Source: a bacterium (GTDB lineage: Bacteria; Gemmatimonadota; Gemmatimonadetes; Longimicrobiales; RSA9). From it: 64,000 nt of DNA. The stretch spans positions 34,172 through 98,171 of the forward strand of contig QGVH01000013.1 of the NCBI GenBank assembly GCA_003242735.1, given 5' to 3'. The notes under the pieces are model-generated. The model saw nothing but the letters and a program-made list of their open reading frames with translations, ran no database searches and was not told the DNA's origin. A program made the position numbers and the translations under genes. Shown here piece by piece: positions 39,938 through 46,887 of this stretch. Within the stretch, counting starts at the first letter, position 1. Each line of letters starts with the position of its first letter.

Positions 39938-40599
39938 GCGTGAAGATCGCGCCTTCGATCCTGTCGGCGGACTTCGCCCGGCTCGCGGACGCGGTCGCCG
40001 CGGCCGAGGCCGGCGGGGCCGACTGGATCCACGTGGATGTCATGGACGGGCACTTCGTCCCGAACCTCACCATCGGCCCGCCCGTCGTCGCGGCGCTGCG
40101 ACGCGTGACGACGCTGCCGCTGGACGTGCACCTGATGGTCGAACAGCCGGAACGGCTGCTCGATGCGTTTGCGGATGCCGGGGCCGACGTCCTCACGGTC
40201 CACGTGGAGACGTGCCCGCACCTCCACCGAACGGTGCAGCGGATCCGCGAGCTCGGTGTGCGGCCGGGCGTGGCGCTCAACCCCGCCACGCCGCTCGAGT
40301 CGCTGGACGAGATCCTGCCCTACGTGGACCTGGTGCTGGTCATGAGCGTGAACCCCGGTTTCGGCGGGCAGAAGTACATCGTCACCAGCACGCGAAAGAT
40401 CGCCCGGATGCGGGGGCGTCTCGACGCCGCGGGGCTCGAGAAGGTCGAGCTCGAGGTGGACGGCGGCGTCTCGCCCGTCACCGCGCCCGAGGCGGCCCGC
40501 GCCGGCGCCACGGTCCTCGTGGCGGGGAACGCGGTGTTCAACGACAAGGCGAGCGTAGCGGAGAACATCGCTGCACTGCGGAAGGCGGTGGCAGGGTAG
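39934..40599 (+). CDS. rpe: Ribulose-phosphate 3-epimerase
   Basis: Rpe interconverts ribulose 5-phosphate and xylulose 5-phosphate. The 221-residue TIM barrel has [32 protein letters not shown] (metal His and Asp), [24 protein letters not shown] and [18 protein letters not shown]. It ends the tkt-rpiA-rpe cluster and is followed by two inverted repeats. Confidence 0.97.
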   Translation: MSVKIAPSILSADFARLADAVAAAEAGGADWIHVDVMDGHFVPNLTIGPPVVAALRRVTTLPLDVHLMVEQPERLLDAFADAGADVLTVHVETCPHLHRTVQRIRELGVRPGVALNPATPLESLDEILPYVDLVLVMSVNPGFGGQKYIVTSTRKIARMRGRLDAAGLEKVELEVDGGVSPVTAPEAARAGATVLVAGNAVFNDKASVAENIAALRKAVAG

Positions 40600-40615
40600 G
40601 GCGGAACAAACGCGC

Positions 40616-40653
40616 CTGTCCCGGCCGCTCCCGTGAACGGCGAGCGGGGACAG
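40616..40653 (+). terminator. Imperfect hairpin after rpe
   Basis: CTGTCC/GGACAG, CCGCTC/GAGCGG and CGT/ACG pair in register between 40616 and 40653 with small bulges. It lies 17 nt after the rpe stop, with no T-run. Confidence 0.4.
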
Positions 40654-40707
40654 CCCCACCGCACAGGCCCTGTCGCCCACCCGGGGGCTCATTCCGCTCC
40701 CTCTCCC

Positions 40708-40745
40708 CCGCGCGGGCGGGCCGACGGCGTTTTCGGCCCGCGCGG
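40708..40745. repeat. GC-rich inverted repeat upstream of tRNA-Leu
   Basis: CGGGCCGA (40717-40724) pairs with TCGGCCCG (40733-40740), extended by CCGCG (40708-40712) with CGCGG (40741-40745) after a bulge. The stretch from 40600 to 40838 holds this, the preceding hairpin and no gene. Confidence 0.4.
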
Positions 40746-40838
40746 ACCGGTGGACGAGATCGGTTTGACGTTGGGCCCGACCGCTCCCCCGGAGGGCTGC
40801 GCAGCGCTACCCTGTCATACTATCTTTAGAGTATCCCG

Positions 40839-40922
40839 GCTCGGGTGGCGGAATGGCAGACGCAGACGGCTTAAACCCGTCGGCCCCCCGCGGGCATGTG
40901 GGTTCGACTCCCACCCCGAGCA
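40839..40922 (+). tRNA. tRNA-Leu (anticodon UAA)
   Basis: Acceptor arms GCTCGGG (40839-40845) and CCCGAGC (40915-40921) pair perfectly with discriminator A. The anticodon stem GACGG/CCGTC encloses CTTAAAC, giving anticodon TAA at 40872-40874. A long variable arm and GGTTCGACTCC T-arm are as expected for class II tRNA-Leu. CCA is not encoded. It reads UUA and UUG codons, rare in this GC-rich genome. Confidence 0.95.
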
Positions 40923-40986
40923 TCCCTCTCAATAGATCGTCCAGCACAGGGGGCGGGCGTCGCAGCGGGTCGCTGCCGGCGTCCGC

Positions 40987-41271
40987 TCAGTAGGTTCCCG
41001 TCGCCAGCCGCCGGTTCTCTGGCAGGTCTTCCTCCACCGCGAGCTCCGCTCCGCTTTCCACCTGGTCGCCGATCGGCCGGTCGAGGTAGAGGCCGTGGGC
41101 GGGTCGGTGCGCCCCCCTGCGGATCAGGCGGTAGCGGTGCTTGTCCCCGGGATCGATGCCGAAGTGGTAGAGGCTCCGGACCAGGAGCTGGTCCGCCCGC
41201 TCGCCGGGATCGACGTCCGCGTAGAACACGCGGTCGCCGTAGTGCACGCTCACGGCCACGCCCCGCGCCAT
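40987..41271 (-). CDS. Small protein of unknown function
   Basis: The 94-residue frame starts at ATG 41271 after GCGGAGG. The sequence (VHYGDRVFYADVDPGERAD, RYRLIRRG, LYLDRPIGDQVESGAEL) has the alternating pattern of a small beta-grasp-like domain with an acidic turn, but I cannot assign a family. No membrane segment or signal is seen. It is downstream of, and co-directional with, the PDZ gene, separated by about 125 nt with a hairpin. Confidence 0.55.
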   Translation of the reverse strand: MARGVAVSVHYGDRVFYADVDPGERADQLLVRSLYHFGIDPGDKHRYRLIRRGAHRPAHGLYLDRPIGDQVESGAELAVEEDLPENRRLATGTY

Positions 41272-41371
41272 CCTCCGACCTCCGCTGCGACCACTCCGGT
41301 GGGGATGGGGTGCAAGCTCCGGTCCAGCGGCTCGCACCGCCGGCGCCCCCGCCCTCGCCCGCAGCTCAGGA

Positions 41372-41393
41372 GCGGCTCCAGGGATGGAGCCGC
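41372..41393 (-). terminator. Hairpin after the PDZ gene
   Basis: GCGGCTCCA (41372-41380) and TGGAGCCGC (41385-41393) pair perfectly around GGGA, 4 nt past the stop of the minus-strand PDZ gene. No T-run follows. Confidence 0.45.
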
Positions 41394-41397
41394 GCGA

Positions 41398-42276
41398 TCA
41401 CGGCGCCCGCCCCTCCACCGTCACCCGCTGCCGCTTGCGCAGCACGTCGAGCTTCACCGTCTCGCCCTTGCGGTAGCTCGCCAGGATCTGCCGCAGGTGT
41501 GCCGAGTCCTCGACCTTGCGGCCGCCCACACTCAGGATCACGTCGCCCGCACGCAGGTCGAACGGCGAGTCGTCGTCCACCCGGGTGACGAGCACGCCCT
41601 CCTTCGTCCCGAAGTAGTCGCCGAGGTCCGCGTTCACGTCCGCGAGCTGGATGCCGAAGCGGCTCCCCACGCCGAACGCGAGCGCGCCGTCCGCGAAGCG
41701 GAACGCCGGCCGCGCGGCGCGCAGGGCCTCACGCGCCCGGGCCATGGCCTGCTCCACGTCCTGCGCCCGGACCCCGAACACGTCCCGGGTCACGACCTTC
41801 GCGGTCCGCCGCTCCCCGTCCCGGAGGTACTCGACCGTCACCGTGTCGCCCGGCTCCACATCGCGGAGGAGCGCGGACACCCGGCCCACGGGCGCGACCT
41901 TGTCGTCATCGGCGTCCTCCCCGGCGAGCGGCTCCAGGACGCTCCGACCGTTGATCGCCGTGATGACGTCCCCCGCGCGCAGGCCCGCCGCCTCCGCACC
42001 CGAACGACGCATGACCCGCTCGATCCGGACGCCCTCGGCGGTCGCCTCCGGCGCCAGGTACACGCCCAGACCCGCGCGGCCGACGGGCGGGACGTGCAAC
42101 CACACCGCACCGGGGCCGGTGCCGACGCAGTAGCAGCTCCGCCCGCTCGTGCCTCGCTCGTCCCGGTCCTGCGCGAGGACCGGCGTGGCGGCGGCCAGGG
42201 CGAGCGTGGTGCCCGCCGCCACGAGCACGGCGAGGCGGCCGCGAATGGATTCCTTCGCATTCCTCGTGTCCATCAT
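41398..42276 (-). CDS. Secreted protein with two PDZ domains
   Basis: The 292-residue protein has a signal peptide (LAVLVAAGTTLALAAATPVLAQ, cleavage after Ala) and two PDZ domains, at about residues 50-160 (LGVYLAPEATAEG, AGLRAGDVITAINGRSV) and 195-290 (FGIQLADVNADLG, FDLRAGDVILSVGGRKV). No trypsin-like protease domain is attached, unlike DegP/HtrA. It is probably a periplasmic scaffold or substrate-binding protein. ATG 42276 follows GGAG at short spacing; an upstream GTG is possible. Confidence 0.82.
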   Translation of the reverse strand: MMDTRNAKESIRGRLAVLVAAGTTLALAAATPVLAQDRDERGTSGRSCYCVGTGPGAVWLHVPPVGRAGLGVYLAPEATAEGVRIERVMRRSGAEAAGLRAGDVITAINGRSVLEPLAGEDADDDKVAPVGRVSALLRDVEPGDTVTVEYLRDGERRTAKVVTRDVFGVRAQDVEQAMARAREALRAARPAFRFADGALAFGVGSRFGIQLADVNADLGDYFGTKEGVLVTRVDDDSPFDLRAGDVILSVGGRKVEDSAHLRQILASYRKGETVKLDVLRKRQRVTVEGRAP

Positions 42277-42556
42277 CGCCTCCACAGGACTGCCGGGTCC
42301 CCTGCGTCGGGGACCGTTGGTTCACTTCGCCCTCTCGGATGCCGCCGGCCTGCGCCAGCGTTGCCCGTCCGGCGCTGCTGGCGGCCGCGTGAGGAGCCGC
42401 CGGTCGCCCGTCCGGTGACACGCCACCGACGCGGTCGGCGCCCCGTGGCGGACCGGAGCGTGCGATCGGACGGGCGAGGCGTGCCTCCGCACGACCCCGA
42501 GAGGGTCGGCCCGAACGCCGTCGGATCCGAACCGCACGAAAACCCCCGCCCACGTC
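42277..42556. other. Gene-free divergent intergenic region
   Basis: No credible gene is visible here. Just upstream of the PDZ start, GGTCCCC (42296-42302) and GGGGACC (42309-42315) form a perfect hairpin that would lie in the PDZ mRNA leader. The rest is GC-rich without an obvious minus-strand promoter. Confidence 0.5.
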
Positions 42557-42586
42557 TTGCCCCCCGGTCGCCGATCCCCCTAGCTT
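42557..42586 (+). promoter_or_regulatory. Promoter of the rnz-tyrA-aroA operon, predicted leaderless
   Basis: TTGCCC (42557-42562), 18 nt and TAGCTT (42581-42586) are followed after 6 nt by the ATG at 42593. It is identical in both hexamers and spacing to the promoter at 27349. Confidence 0.55.
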
Positions 42587-42592
42587 GGCCGC

Positions 42593-42934
42593 ATGGAAGC
42601 CGCACTCCTCATCCTCGCCGTACTCGGCTTCGTCGCCGTGCTCGTGCTCCTCGTCCGCGCGGCGTTCGGCGTGCTGCGCCACGGCGTGGATGCGTTCCTT
42701 GCCCGCGAGGCCGTCGAGGCGCGGGCACGCAGAGGGGACCTGACCGGGATGGCGGAAGCACAGGATTGGAACCGTGGCGCCCGGCGCGCGCGCCTCCGTT
42801 GCAGCGTGCTCGCGGCGCTGTGGCTCGCGGGGCTCGTCGCACCTGCCTTCACCCCGTGGACGCGCGAGGTGTACGCGGCGTACGCGGTGCTCTGGTTGTT
42901 CGCCCCGCCCCGTCCCGCACTGCGGCCGAAATGA
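42593..42934 (+). CDS. Small membrane protein of unknown function
   Basis: The 113-residue protein has an N-terminal helix (LLILAVLGFVAVLVLLVRAAFGV), a basic amphipathic middle (residues 30-70) and a second hydrophobic region (VLAALWLAGLVAPAF and YAAYAVLWLFA). No domain is recognised. The start is set by the promoter 6 nt upstream, and the end overlaps the RNase Z gene, so it leads that operon. Confidence 0.7.
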   Translation: MEAALLILAVLGFVAVLVLLVRAAFGVLRHGVDAFLAREAVEARARRGDLTGMAEAQDWNRGARRARLRCSVLAALWLAGLVAPAFTPWTREVYAAYAVLWLFAPPRPALRPK

Positions 42935-43854
42935 TCCGCGTCACATTCCTGGGCACCGCCGCGAGCCGCCCCACCGTCGGCCGGAACGTCAGCGCGATCC
43001 TGATCAACCGCGAGGGCGAGCTGCTGATGTTCGACTGCGGCGAGGGCACGCAGCGGCAGATGATGCGGTTCGGGACCGGCTTCACGGTGCGGGACATTTT
43101 CGTCACGCACATGCACGCGGACCACTTCCTGGGCATCATCGGGCTGCTGCGCACGATGGGGCTCCAGGGGAGGCAGGAGCCCATCGCGCTGTGGGCGCCG
43201 GTCGGCGGCGGCTCGATCCTCCGCGATGCCGTGAACCTCGGCGTCGAGCGCGTGTCGTTCGGCATCGAGATCCACGAGCTGGAGCCGGACCAGCGCGTCG
43301 AGCGTGACGGCTACGACATCATCGCGTACCGCACGCAGCACGGCGGACGTTCCCTGGGCTACGTGCTCGCCGAGCACCAGCGCCGCGGCCGCTTCAACCC
43401 GGAGCGTGCGCGCGAGTTGGGCGTGCCGGAAGGGCCGCTGTTCGGCAAGCTGCACCGCGGCGAGCCGGTGGAGGTGAACGGCCGGATCGTGCGGCCGGAG
43501 GACGTCGTGGGGCCGCCGCGCCCTGGCCGGAAGATCGTCTACACGGGCGACACGCGGCCCACGCGGCGCACGGTCGAGGTGGCGCGGGAGGCGGACCTCC
43601 TGATCCACGACGCCACCTTCTCCCACGACGAGGTGGACCGCGCCCGCACGACCGGCCACTCCACCGCGCGGGAGGCGGCCGAGGTCGCCCGGCGGGCCGG
43701 CGTCCTCCGTCTCGCCCTGACCCACATCTCGTCCCGCTACGCGGACGACCCGCGGGCGCTCGAGCGCGAGGCGCGCGCGGTGTTCCACGGCGCCTTCGTC
43801 GCCTACGACGGGCTCGAGCTCGAGGTGCCGTACCGCCAGGAGGAGGGCGGGTGA
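42931..43854 (+). CDS. rnz: Ribonuclease Z
   Basis: RNase Z is a metallo-beta-lactamase-fold endonuclease that removes tRNA 3' trailers. This matters here because tRNA-Leu lacks an encoded CCA. The 307-residue protein has TFLGTAASRPTVGRN, LLMFDCGEGTQRQMM, the zinc motif THMHADHFLGI, the exosite-like middle, YTGDTRPTRRTVEVA and ALTHISSRY. Its start overlaps the preceding membrane-protein gene and its end overlaps tyrA. Confidence 0.95.
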   Translation: MIRVTFLGTAASRPTVGRNVSAILINREGELLMFDCGEGTQRQMMRFGTGFTVRDIFVTHMHADHFLGIIGLLRTMGLQGRQEPIALWAPVGGGSILRDAVNLGVERVSFGIEIHELEPDQRVERDGYDIIAYRTQHGGRSLGYVLAEHQRRGRFNPERARELGVPEGPLFGKLHRGEPVEVNGRIVRPEDVVGPPRPGRKIVYTGDTRPTRRTVEVAREADLLIHDATFSHDEVDRARTTGHSTAREAAEVARRAGVLRLALTHISSRYADDPRALEREARAVFHGAFVAYDGLELEVPYRQEEGG

Positions 43855-44732
43855 TGGCAGCGGGCGATGCGGCCCACGAGTTCCGCTGCGTCGCCATCGT
43901 GGGGCTCGGCCTCATCGGCGGATCGCTCGCGCTGGCGTTGCGGCGGCTGCCGGACCCGCCCCGCATCGTCGCGACCAGCGCGGACTCCGCGGACCTGGAG
44001 CGCGCGCTGGCCGACGGGATCGTGGACAGCGCCGCGGCCGATCCGGCGAGCGCGGTGGGAGAGGCGGACCTCGTCGTCTATGCCACCCCCGTGAGCGTCA
44101 CACTCGAGCTGCTGGCCTCGACCCGCTCACGGATCCGGGACGGTGCCGTGGTGACCGACGTCGGCAGCGTCAAGCGCTCCGTGGTGAGCCGTGCCCGCGC
44201 GGTGGGGCTGGGTGCCCGGTTCGTCGGAGGCCATCCCCTCGCCGGCAGCCACCGGTCCGGCTTCGCCGCGGCCCGCGCCGACCTGTACGACGGCGCCCGC
44301 GTCTGGCTCACGCCACCGGAAGGCGGCCGCACGCAGGACGGGGAGGAGACGCGCGCACTCGAACGCGTCGCCGCGCTCTGGCGGAGCGTGGGCGCCGAGC
44401 CCGCGGTGATCGGGGCCGAGGAGCACGACCGGCTCATGGCGTGGGCGAGCCACCTTCCACAGCTCGCGGCGTCCGCCCTGGCCACGGCGCTCGCGCGGGG
44501 GGGCATCGCTCCCGCCGATCTCGGCCCCGGCGGCGCGGACACCACCCGCATCGCCGCGAGCCCGCCCTCCCTTTGGGCGGACATCCTGCGCCACAACGCC
44601 GACTACCTGCGCCGGCCGCTGGAGTCGCTGCAGGGCGCGCTCGCCCACTTCGCCGCCGCCCTCGAGCGCGGCGACCGCGAGGCGCTCGAGCGCCTGCTCG
44701 CCGTTGCCAGCGCCTGGCGTTCGGAGGAGTGA
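43851..44732 (+). CDS. tyrA: Prephenate dehydrogenase
   Basis: TyrA oxidatively decarboxylates prephenate, or arogenate, to the tyrosine precursor. The 293-residue protein has the NAD(P) loop VGLGLIGGSLALALRR, VVTDVGSVKRSVV, GGHPLAGSHRSGF and HDRLMAWASHLPQ. No ACT domain follows, so feedback control at the protein level is not evident. GTG 43851 or ATG 43854 may start it. It directly precedes aroA, continuing aromatic synthesis. Confidence 0.93.
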   Translation: MMAAGDAAHEFRCVAIVGLGLIGGSLALALRRLPDPPRIVATSADSADLERALADGIVDSAAADPASAVGEADLVVYATPVSVTLELLASTRSRIRDGAVVTDVGSVKRSVVSRARAVGLGARFVGGHPLAGSHRSGFAAARADLYDGARVWLTPPEGGRTQDGEETRALERVAALWRSVGAEPAVIGAEEHDRLMAWASHLPQLAASALATALARGGIAPADLGPGGADTTRIAASPPSLWADILRHNADYLRRPLESLQGALAHFAAALERGDREALERLLAVASAWRSEE

Positions 44733-46034
44733 ATGTCGTACGACGCTCGCTACGAGCTCCACGTCCCTGGCGACAAGTCCATCACGCACCGGGCGCTGAT
44801 GCTCGCCGCGCTCGCCCGCGGCACCAGCCGCCTGAGCGGCCTGCTGCCGGCCGCGGACACGCAGTCCACCGCCCGCGTGCTGCGCGCGCTGGGCGTGCAT
44901 CTCCCGGACGTACCGGAGGACGGCGCCCCCATCGTCATCGCAGGACACGGGCTTCGTCCGTTCCGCCAGCCCGCCGGCCCGCTGGACTGCGGCAACAGCG
45001 GCACCACGGCCCGGCTGATGCTCGGCCTGCTGGCGGGACACCCGTTCCGGGCCGTCCTCACCGGCGACGACTCGCTCCGCTCCCGCCCGATGCGCCGCGT
45101 CACCGAGCCGCTCACCCGTATGGGCGCATGCTTCACCGAGCTCGGCGAGCCGGACCGCCTCCCCATCGAGGTCGAAGGCGGGCCGCTCCGGCCCATCCAG
45201 TACGCGAGCCCCCGCGCCAGCGCGCAGGTCAAGAGCGCATTGCTCCTGGCCGGCCTCACCGGCGGCGCGCGGGTCGAGGTCACCGAGCCCGTGGCCTCTC
45301 GCGATCACACCGAGCGCATGCTCCGGGCGATGGGCGCCGACCTCACGGTGCGGTGCGGTGCGGACGGCGTGTGCATCACCCTCGAGCCGCCAGCCCTCCT
45401 CGAGCCCCTCGACCTCACCGTGCCCGGCGACTTCTCGTCCGCCGCGTTCTTCATCGCGCTCGGCTTGCTCTCGCGCACCGGGCCGCTCCGCATCCGGCGC
45501 GTCGGCATCAACCCCACGCGCACCGGCCTGATCCCCGTCCTCGAGCGGATGGGGGCCCGGATCGAGCTGCTGGAGGCGTGCGACGTTTGCGGTGAGCCGG
45601 TCGCCGACGTATTCGTATGGCCGTCGGCGCTCGAGGCGACCACCGTCGAGGCCGCCGAGATCCCGGCCATGATCGACGAGGTGCCGGTGCTCGCCGTCCT
45701 CGCCGCCCGAGCCCGCGGCGAGACCCGCATCACCGGCGCCGCCGAGCTCCGGGTCAAGGAGTCCGACCGGCTGGCCGCCCTCGCAGCGAACCTGCGCGCC
45801 ATCGGCGCCGAGGCCGAAGAGCTCCCGGACGGCCTCATCGTCCGCGGCTCCGACGCACCGCTCGCCGGACGCGTACGGAGCTTCGGCGACCACCGCATCG
45901 CCATGGCCTTCGGCGTCCTCGCGGCGCTGCCCGATCACCGCATCGAGATCGACGACCCCAGCGTCGTCGCCATCAGCAACCCCGCCTTCTGGGCGGACGT
46001 TCGCCGCGTGGCTGCGGCACTGGAGCGCTCATGA
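44733..46034 (+). CDS. aroA: 3-phosphoshikimate 1-carboxyvinyltransferase (EPSP synthase)
   Basis: AroA transfers enolpyruvate to shikimate 3-phosphate. The 433-residue protein has PGDKSITHRALMLAALA, LDCGNSGTTARLMLGLLAG, SLRSRPMRRVTEPL, SAQVKSALLLAGL, PGDFSSAAFF, LRVKESDRLAALAANL and FGDHRIAMAFGVL. The start is immediately after the tyrA stop and the end overlaps cmk. Active-site Lys, Asp and Glu positions appear intact. Confidence 0.97.
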   Translation: MSYDARYELHVPGDKSITHRALMLAALARGTSRLSGLLPAADTQSTARVLRALGVHLPDVPEDGAPIVIAGHGLRPFRQPAGPLDCGNSGTTARLMLGLLAGHPFRAVLTGDDSLRSRPMRRVTEPLTRMGACFTELGEPDRLPIEVEGGPLRPIQYASPRASAQVKSALLLAGLTGGARVEVTEPVASRDHTERMLRAMGADLTVRCGADGVCITLEPPALLEPLDLTVPGDFSSAAFFIALGLLSRTGPLRIRRVGINPTRTGLIPVLERMGARIELLEACDVCGEPVADVFVWPSALEATTVEAAEIPAMIDEVPVLAVLAARARGETRITGAAELRVKESDRLAALAANLRAIGAEAEELPDGLIVRGSDAPLAGRVRSFGDHRIAMAFGVLAALPDHRIEIDDPSVVAISNPAFWADVRRVAAALERS

Positions 46035-46705
46035 TCATCGCGATTGACGGGCCCGCGGGCTCCGGTAAGACGACGACCGCGCGGGCTGTCGCCCAGCAGC
46101 TCGGCTTCCGGCACCTCGAGACCGGCGCCTTCTACCGCGCCATCACCCTGGCCGCCCTCCGCGCCGGCATCCCGCCGGAGAAGTGGGGCGAGCTCACCGG
46201 CGCCGACCTGGACGAGCTGGGCTTCGAGGTGCGCCCCGACGACTTCGGCTTCCGGTTCTACCTCGGCGATGAGGACGTGACCGACGCCCTTCGTAGCGAC
46301 CTGGTCACCCAGCGGGTCTCGGATATGGCGGCGGTGCCCGCCGTCCGGGCCTGGATGCTCGGCCGCATCCGGGCCGCCGCCCGGGAGGCGGACGTCGTCG
46401 CCGACGGCCGCGACATCGGCACCATCGTGTTCCCGAACGCCGACATCAAGATCTTCCTGACCGCCCGGCCCGAGGTCCGCGCCAGGCGCCGCCTCCTCCA
46501 GCGCGGCTCGGCCGAGCCCACCCCGGCCGCCATCGCCGCCGAAGCGGAGCGCCTCACCGAGCGCGACCGGAAAGACTCCGAGCGCGCCACCGCGCCGCTG
46601 CGCCGGGCGCCGGACGCGGTTGTCGTCGACACCACGGCGCTCACCTTCGACCAGCAGGTCGAGCGGATCGTCGGGCTCGTCGTCCGCCGGAGCAAACGAC
46701 CGTGA
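46031..46705 (+). CDS. cmk: Cytidylate kinase
   Basis: Cmk phosphorylates CMP and dCMP. The 224-residue protein shows the P-loop IDGPAGSGKTTTARA, LETGAFYRAITLAAL for CMP binding, VADGRDIGTIVFPNADIKIFLTA and ERDRKDSERATAPL. It overlaps the aroA stop, and the aroA-cmk-rpsA order is widely conserved. A separate strong promoter for rpsA starts 14 nt after its stop. Confidence 0.96.
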   Translation: MIIAIDGPAGSGKTTTARAVAQQLGFRHLETGAFYRAITLAALRAGIPPEKWGELTGADLDELGFEVRPDDFGFRFYLGDEDVTDALRSDLVTQRVSDMAAVPAVRAWMLGRIRAAAREADVVADGRDIGTIVFPNADIKIFLTARPEVRARRRLLQRGSAEPTPAAIAAEAERLTERDRKDSERATAPLRRAPDAVVVDTTALTFDQQVERIVGLVVRRSKRP

Positions 46706-46718
46706 GCCGCCGAAGCGC

Positions 46719-46747
46719 TTGACGGAGCGAAATTCTTGCACTATAAT
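46719..46747 (+). promoter_or_regulatory. Strong promoter of rpsA
   Basis: TTGACG (46719-46724), 17 nt and a perfect TATAAT (46742-46747) make the best sigma70 promoter in the window. Transcription would begin near 46754 and produce a leader of about 134 nt. Confidence 0.8.
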
Positions 46748-46766
46748 CCATTGCTTACGTTCGAGA

Positions 46767-46785
46767 CCGGCCCGCGGTGGGCCGG
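46767..46785 (+). repeat. First hairpin of the rpsA leader
   Basis: CCGGCCC (46767-46773) and GGGCCGG (46779-46785) pair perfectly around GCGGT. Confidence 0.6.
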
Positions 46786-46793
46786 CCGACGAG

Positions 46794-46821
46794 GGAGGGC
46801 GAGTCTGTCCGCCCTCCTTTT
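46794..46821 (+). terminator. Terminator-like hairpin in the rpsA leader (possible attenuator)
   Basis: GGAGGGCG (46794-46801) and CGCCCTCC (46810-46817) form a perfect 8-bp stem followed by TTTT. It is downstream of the rpsA promoter and 67 nt before the start codon. The 3' arm plus T-run contains CTCCTT (46814-46819), the exact complement of the rpsA ribosome-binding site AAGGAG (46871-46876). Confidence 0.6.
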
Positions 46822-46887
46822 GGTGTCCACCCTTTTCCCCTGCGGTGCGCCGCCGGGCGAGCGATTCGACAAGGAGCATCACAGCCC

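Noticed and set aside
40765..40770. TTGACG as the -35 of the tRNA-Leu promoter
   Set aside because: The AT-rich -10 candidates (TACTAT at 40818) are about 47 nt away, too far for one promoter.
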